Assembly: GCA_016874005.1 (NCBI GenBank) | Contig: VGVQ01000014.1 | Span: forward strand, 40,365-104,364 | Direction: 5' to 3' | Origin: Gemmatimonadota bacterium | GTDB lineage: Bacteria; Gemmatimonadota; Gemmatimonadetes; Gemmatimonadales; GWC2-71-9 | Length of the DNA stretch: 64,000 nucleotides | In this document: in pieces, positions 61,712 to 64,000 of the stretch | Layout of the letters: the number at the start of each line of letters is the position of its first letter | Position numbering within the stretch: position 1 is the stretch's first letter | Translations under genes and position numbers: made by a program | Notes under the pieces: generated by a model | Databases searched by the model: none | Told to the model about the DNA's origin: nothing | Seen by the model: the letters and a program-made list of their open reading frames with translations, nothing else

Positions 61712-61743
61712 AGGGGCATGACCTTAGCGTCATGCCCCTTTTT
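61712..61743 (+). terminator. Rho-independent terminator overlapping the amidase start
   Basis: AGGGGCATGAC and GTCATGCCCCT form a perfect 11-bp stem with a 6-base loop (CTTAGC), followed by a run of five T (61739-61743). It fits a terminator for the NTF2-like gene. The ATG of the amidase (61732) lies in the 3' arm of the stem. Confidence 0.85.
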
Positions 61744-63282
61744 GCTTCCTCGCTGCTGGCCTTGAGCCAAGCAACCGCCGCGCAGCCACCGTTTCGGATC
61801 GAAGAAATCGGCATCGCCGACCTCCAGGCGGCGCTCCGCTCCCGGCGGGTCACCTGCCGGGCGGTGGTCGAGCAATACCTCCGCCGGATCGACGCCTACG
61901 ACCAAAACGGCCCGGCCATCAACGCGCTGGTCGTCGTCAACCCCGAGGCCCGGTCCATCGCCGACTCGCTCGACCGCCGCCTAACGGCCACCGGCCCGGC
62001 CGGGCTGCTCCATTGCGTCCCGATGATCGTCAAGGACAATTTCGAGACCACCGGGCTCCCGGTGACCGCCGGCTCGCAATCCCTGGCCGGATTCGTCTCG
62101 TCGAAGGACGCCTTTCAAGTCGCCCGGGTCAAAGCGGCGGGAGCGGTCGTGCTCGCCAAATCCAACATGGCGGAGTTCGCCTTCAGCCCGTACGAGACCG
62201 TCAGCTCGATCCTCCCGGGCTACAGCAAGAACCCCTACGCCCTGGATCGGGTCACGGCCGGCTCTTCCGGTGGCACCGCCGCCGCAGTCGCCGCCAATCT
62301 CGGCGCCGTCGGGCTCGGTACCGACACCGGCAACTCGATTCGGGGGCCATCCGCCCATCAGGCCCTGGTCGGGATCCGCTCGACCATGGGGCTGACCAGT
62401 CGAGGCGGAGTCATCCCGCTCAATCTGGCCGCCGATATCGCGGGGCCGATGGCGCGCTCGGTCGCCGATGCGGTGGCCGTCTTCCAGGTCATCGTGGGCG
62501 AGGATCCGGCCGACCCCGCCACCGCCGCGAGTCGAGGGCGGCCGCCGGTCGACTACTGGGCGGCTTTGATGCCGGGCGGCCTCCGAGGAGCCCGGATCGG
62601 GGTACTCGGCCAGGCGTACCAGTCGCCCACCACCGACCCCGAGGTGGTCGAGGTGTTCCGCCAGGCGCTCCGGGATCTGGAACGGGCGGGGGCCGTCGTG
62701 GTCGACCCGGTAACGATCGATAGCCTCGACGCCTGGCGCCGAGCCCAAACCGGGGTCTGTTTTCCCTTCAAGCGCGACCTCAATGCCTGGTTAGCGAGCC
62801 ATGGCGACCGGGTCCCGGTCAAGAGCCTGAGCGAGATCATCGCCTCGCGAAAATTCCACCCGTCCATCGAGGCCCGGCTCCAATCCGGCCAAGCCGCGCC
62901 CGATGGCGATCCCGATCAGAGCCCGGGTTGCCAGGCCCGCGATCAGTTCCGGGCCAAGCTCCGCTCGGCGGTCGATCGGGAAATGGCCCGACTCCGGCTC
63001 GACGCCCTGGTGTACCCGACCTGGAGCAATCCACCCCGGAAGATCGGCGACCTCACCACCCCCCACGGCGACAACAACCAGCTCTTCAGCCCGAGCACCG
63101 GATTCCCGGCGATCACCGTCCCGATGGGCTACCTTCGCGGCGGGATCCTCCCGGCCGGCCTCCAGTTCTTCGGTCGGGCCTGGAGCGAGGCGACCTTGAT
63201 CCGGCTGGCCTATGACTACGAGCAGTCCACTCGGCATCGCCGTCCACCCGCCTCGGCCCCGCCGCTCGCGGGATCGCCCTGA
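61732..63282 (+). CDS. Exported amidase (amidase signature family)
   Basis: 516 aa. Short leader (FASSLLALSQATAAQ). The catalytic Lys is in PMIVKDNFETTG, the cis-Ser in DRVTAGSSGGTAAAVAANL, and the nucleophilic Ser in LGTDTGNSIRGPSAHQALVG. The C-terminal half closes the fold (ALVYPTWSNPPR, FPAITVPMGY). Hydrolyses an amide bond; substrate unknown. The start is unusual because its ATG sits inside the terminator stem. No second in-frame ATG precedes the amidase domain. Confidence 0.85.
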   Translation: MPLFASSLLALSQATAAQPPFRIEEIGIADLQAALRSRRVTCRAVVEQYLRRIDAYDQNGPAINALVVVNPEARSIADSLDRRLTATGPAGLLHCVPMIVKDNFETTGLPVTAGSQSLAGFVSSKDAFQVARVKAAGAVVLAKSNMAEFAFSPYETVSSILPGYSKNPYALDRVTAGSSGGTAAAVAANLGAVGLGTDTGNSIRGPSAHQALVGIRSTMGLTSRGGVIPLNLAADIAGPMARSVADAVAVFQVIVGEDPADPATAASRGRPPVDYWAALMPGGLRGARIGVLGQAYQSPTTDPEVVEVFRQALRDLERAGAVVVDPVTIDSLDAWRRAQTGVCFPFKRDLNAWLASHGDRVPVKSLSEIIASRKFHPSIEARLQSGQAAPDGDPDQSPGCQARDQFRAKLRSAVDREMARLRLDALVYPTWSNPPRKIGDLTTPHGDNNQLFSPSTGFPAITVPMGYLRGGILPAGLQFFGRAWSEATLIRLAYDYEQSTRHRRPPASAPPLAGSP

Positions 63283-63333
63283 CTGATTCCGAATGCCGCC
63301 GCGCTGCTCTTCCAGCGGGATCGTCTCCTGCCG

Positions 63334-63729
63334 CTACGGCCCGTCGCACCAGAACCGCCACCCCAGCGCCCGGACCGCCAGGTGCAGGGCCGCGGTCACC
63401 AGAAGAATGACGCCGACCGCGGCCCAGGCGGCCCGGCCGGCGGACAGCCGGCGGGCCAGCCAGCCGAACCCGCCTGCCACCCCGATCCACACCGCGGCGG
63501 ACGCGAGGTGACCGATCGGATGGGCGTCGGGGCTCGGCTCCGGAAGCGGGCGCCAGGTGTACCCGAACGGGAAGACATACTGGGGCCCGAAGTACAGGGC
63601 GTTGGTGATCCGGTAGTGCCAGCTGCCCCAGTACGCCCAAGCCACCGACGGCGCCGCGGCCACGAGGCCGAGGACGCCGGCGAAGATCGCGAGCGGAAAC
63701 GCCCGGGCTGGGAATTGCGATGTCGGCAC
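63334..63729 (-). CDS. Hypothetical membrane protein
   Basis: 131 aa with about three hydrophobic helices (FPLAIFAGVLGLVAAAPSVAWAY, GHLASAAVWIGVAGGFGWLA, AAWAAVGVILLVTAALHLAV). No recognised family. The IS630 element lies ~70 bases upstream of its start and may have altered its promoter. Confidence 0.6.
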   Translation of the reverse strand: MPTSQFPARAFPLAIFAGVLGLVAAAPSVAWAYWGSWHYRITNALYFGPQYVFPFGYTWRPLPEPSPDAHPIGHLASAAVWIGVAGGFGWLARRLSAGRAAWAAVGVILLVTAALHLAVRALGWRFWCDGP

Positions 63730-63800
63730 GAAGCCTCGTCAGATCGGTCAGCGGTCGATTGCCGAACGCCGGCGCGGGCGGCCGAGTTCCTCGGCGGCTA

Positions 63801-64000
63801 GTTGACTGTACCACCTGAACGTTAAGCGACGCGGATACGATGCGCGGGGTCATGGTACTTCCACTTGATGGGCCTGGGATCGTCGTTGTAGTGACGGATG
63901 TAGCGCATGATCCGACGGGCCAGATCCTTCGTTGACGTGAAGATGCCTCGATGGATGAGATCGCGTTCAATCTTCGCGAACCAGAGTTCCACTTGATTCA
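63801..64000 (-). mobile_element. IS630-family element, one end, runs off the window
   Basis: The terminal part of an IS630-type element. The presumed left end is the base after the TA at 63799-63800; IS630 elements insert at TA. The 20-base stretch GTTGACTGTACCACCTGAAC is the likely terminal inverted repeat, but its partner is outside the window. Confidence 0.6.
63822..64000 (-). CDS. IS630-family transposase, C-terminal part
   Basis: The last 58 codons of a DDE transposase, missing from the ORF track because no start is inside the window. It begins NQVELWFAKIERDL, which contains the catalytic Glu of the DDE triad. It continues HRGIFTSTKDLARRIMRYIR and then HYNDDPRPIKWKYHD, both typical of IS630, and ends at TAA (63824-63822). 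It is probably intact beyond the window. Confidence 0.85.
   Translation of the reverse strand, partial: NQVELWFAKIERDLIHRGIFTSTKDLARRIMRYIRHYNDDPRPIKWKYHDPAHRIRVA

Noticed and set aside
1-64000. CRISPR arrays, tRNA or rRNA genes
   Set aside because: No regularly spaced identical repeats, no cloverleaf with a CCA-type acceptor and no rRNA-like stretch noticed when reading through.

Overview
The window is very GC-rich (about two thirds G+C by eye), densely coded on both strands, and has no rRNA, tRNA or CRISPR array that I can see. The mix of genes suggests a free-living Gram-negative aerobe, most likely Gemmatimonadota. It carries many exported serine hydrolases, sortilin/BNR propeller proteins, TolB-propeller amidohydrolases, a TonB receptor, type II NADH dehydrogenase and a single-anchor succinate dehydrogenase. 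The phylum is inference, because no marker gene is present.

Layout. 1-6.2 kb: end of a PBP4-type D,D-carboxypeptidase, then queG, ndh and small partners, a LOG-family protein coupled to a deoxyhypusine-synthase-like gene. 6.2-7.4 kb: scar of an integron integrase fused to the tail of a chromate-transporter-like gene, with a tandem repeat beside it. 7.4-11.3 kb: sdhCAB plus a TPR protein. 11.4-19.8 kb: secreted unknowns, an ECF sigma/anti-sigma/DUF4097 operon, a linalool-dehydratase-like exported enzyme, a beta-lactamase-fold hydrolase and a prolyl-aminopeptidase-like lipoprotein. 19.8-28.5 kb: TolB/amidohydrolase protein with an HMA-domain protein, a GAF-like protein, and a TonB receptor operon that looks metal-related. 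28.7-32.5 kb: tightly coupled operon of two ATP-grasp ligases, a GNAT acetyltransferase and lysine 2,3-aminomutase. 32.7-41.9 kb: phosphodiesterase-like protein, folA-thyA-FAD oxidase, several unknowns, an RNase HI with altered active site, selD read through an in-frame UGA, and a NiCoT-type transporter. 41.9-63.7 kb: mostly exported proteins (frameshifted BNR protein, CocE-like hydrolase, metzincin protease, serine hydrolase, molybdenum hydroxylase pair, sortilin-like protein, amidase), with a histone-H1-like protein, an MDR dehydrogenase and an MscS-like protein. 63.8-64 kb: end of an IS630-family element.

The strongest non-routine signals are: (1) selD encodes selenocysteine, and the ORF track starts after the UGA and misses the N-terminus; (2) the two-ATP-grasp/GNAT/KamA operon, which could make a beta-lysine-containing acetylated peptide-like metabolite; (3) a truncated integron integrase, together with a dispersed octamer CGTTAGGC that contains the integron core-site consensus GTTRRRY and occurs about 15 times; (4) an RNase HI homologue lacking two of four catalytic acids; (5) an exported linalool dehydratase/isomerase-like protein.
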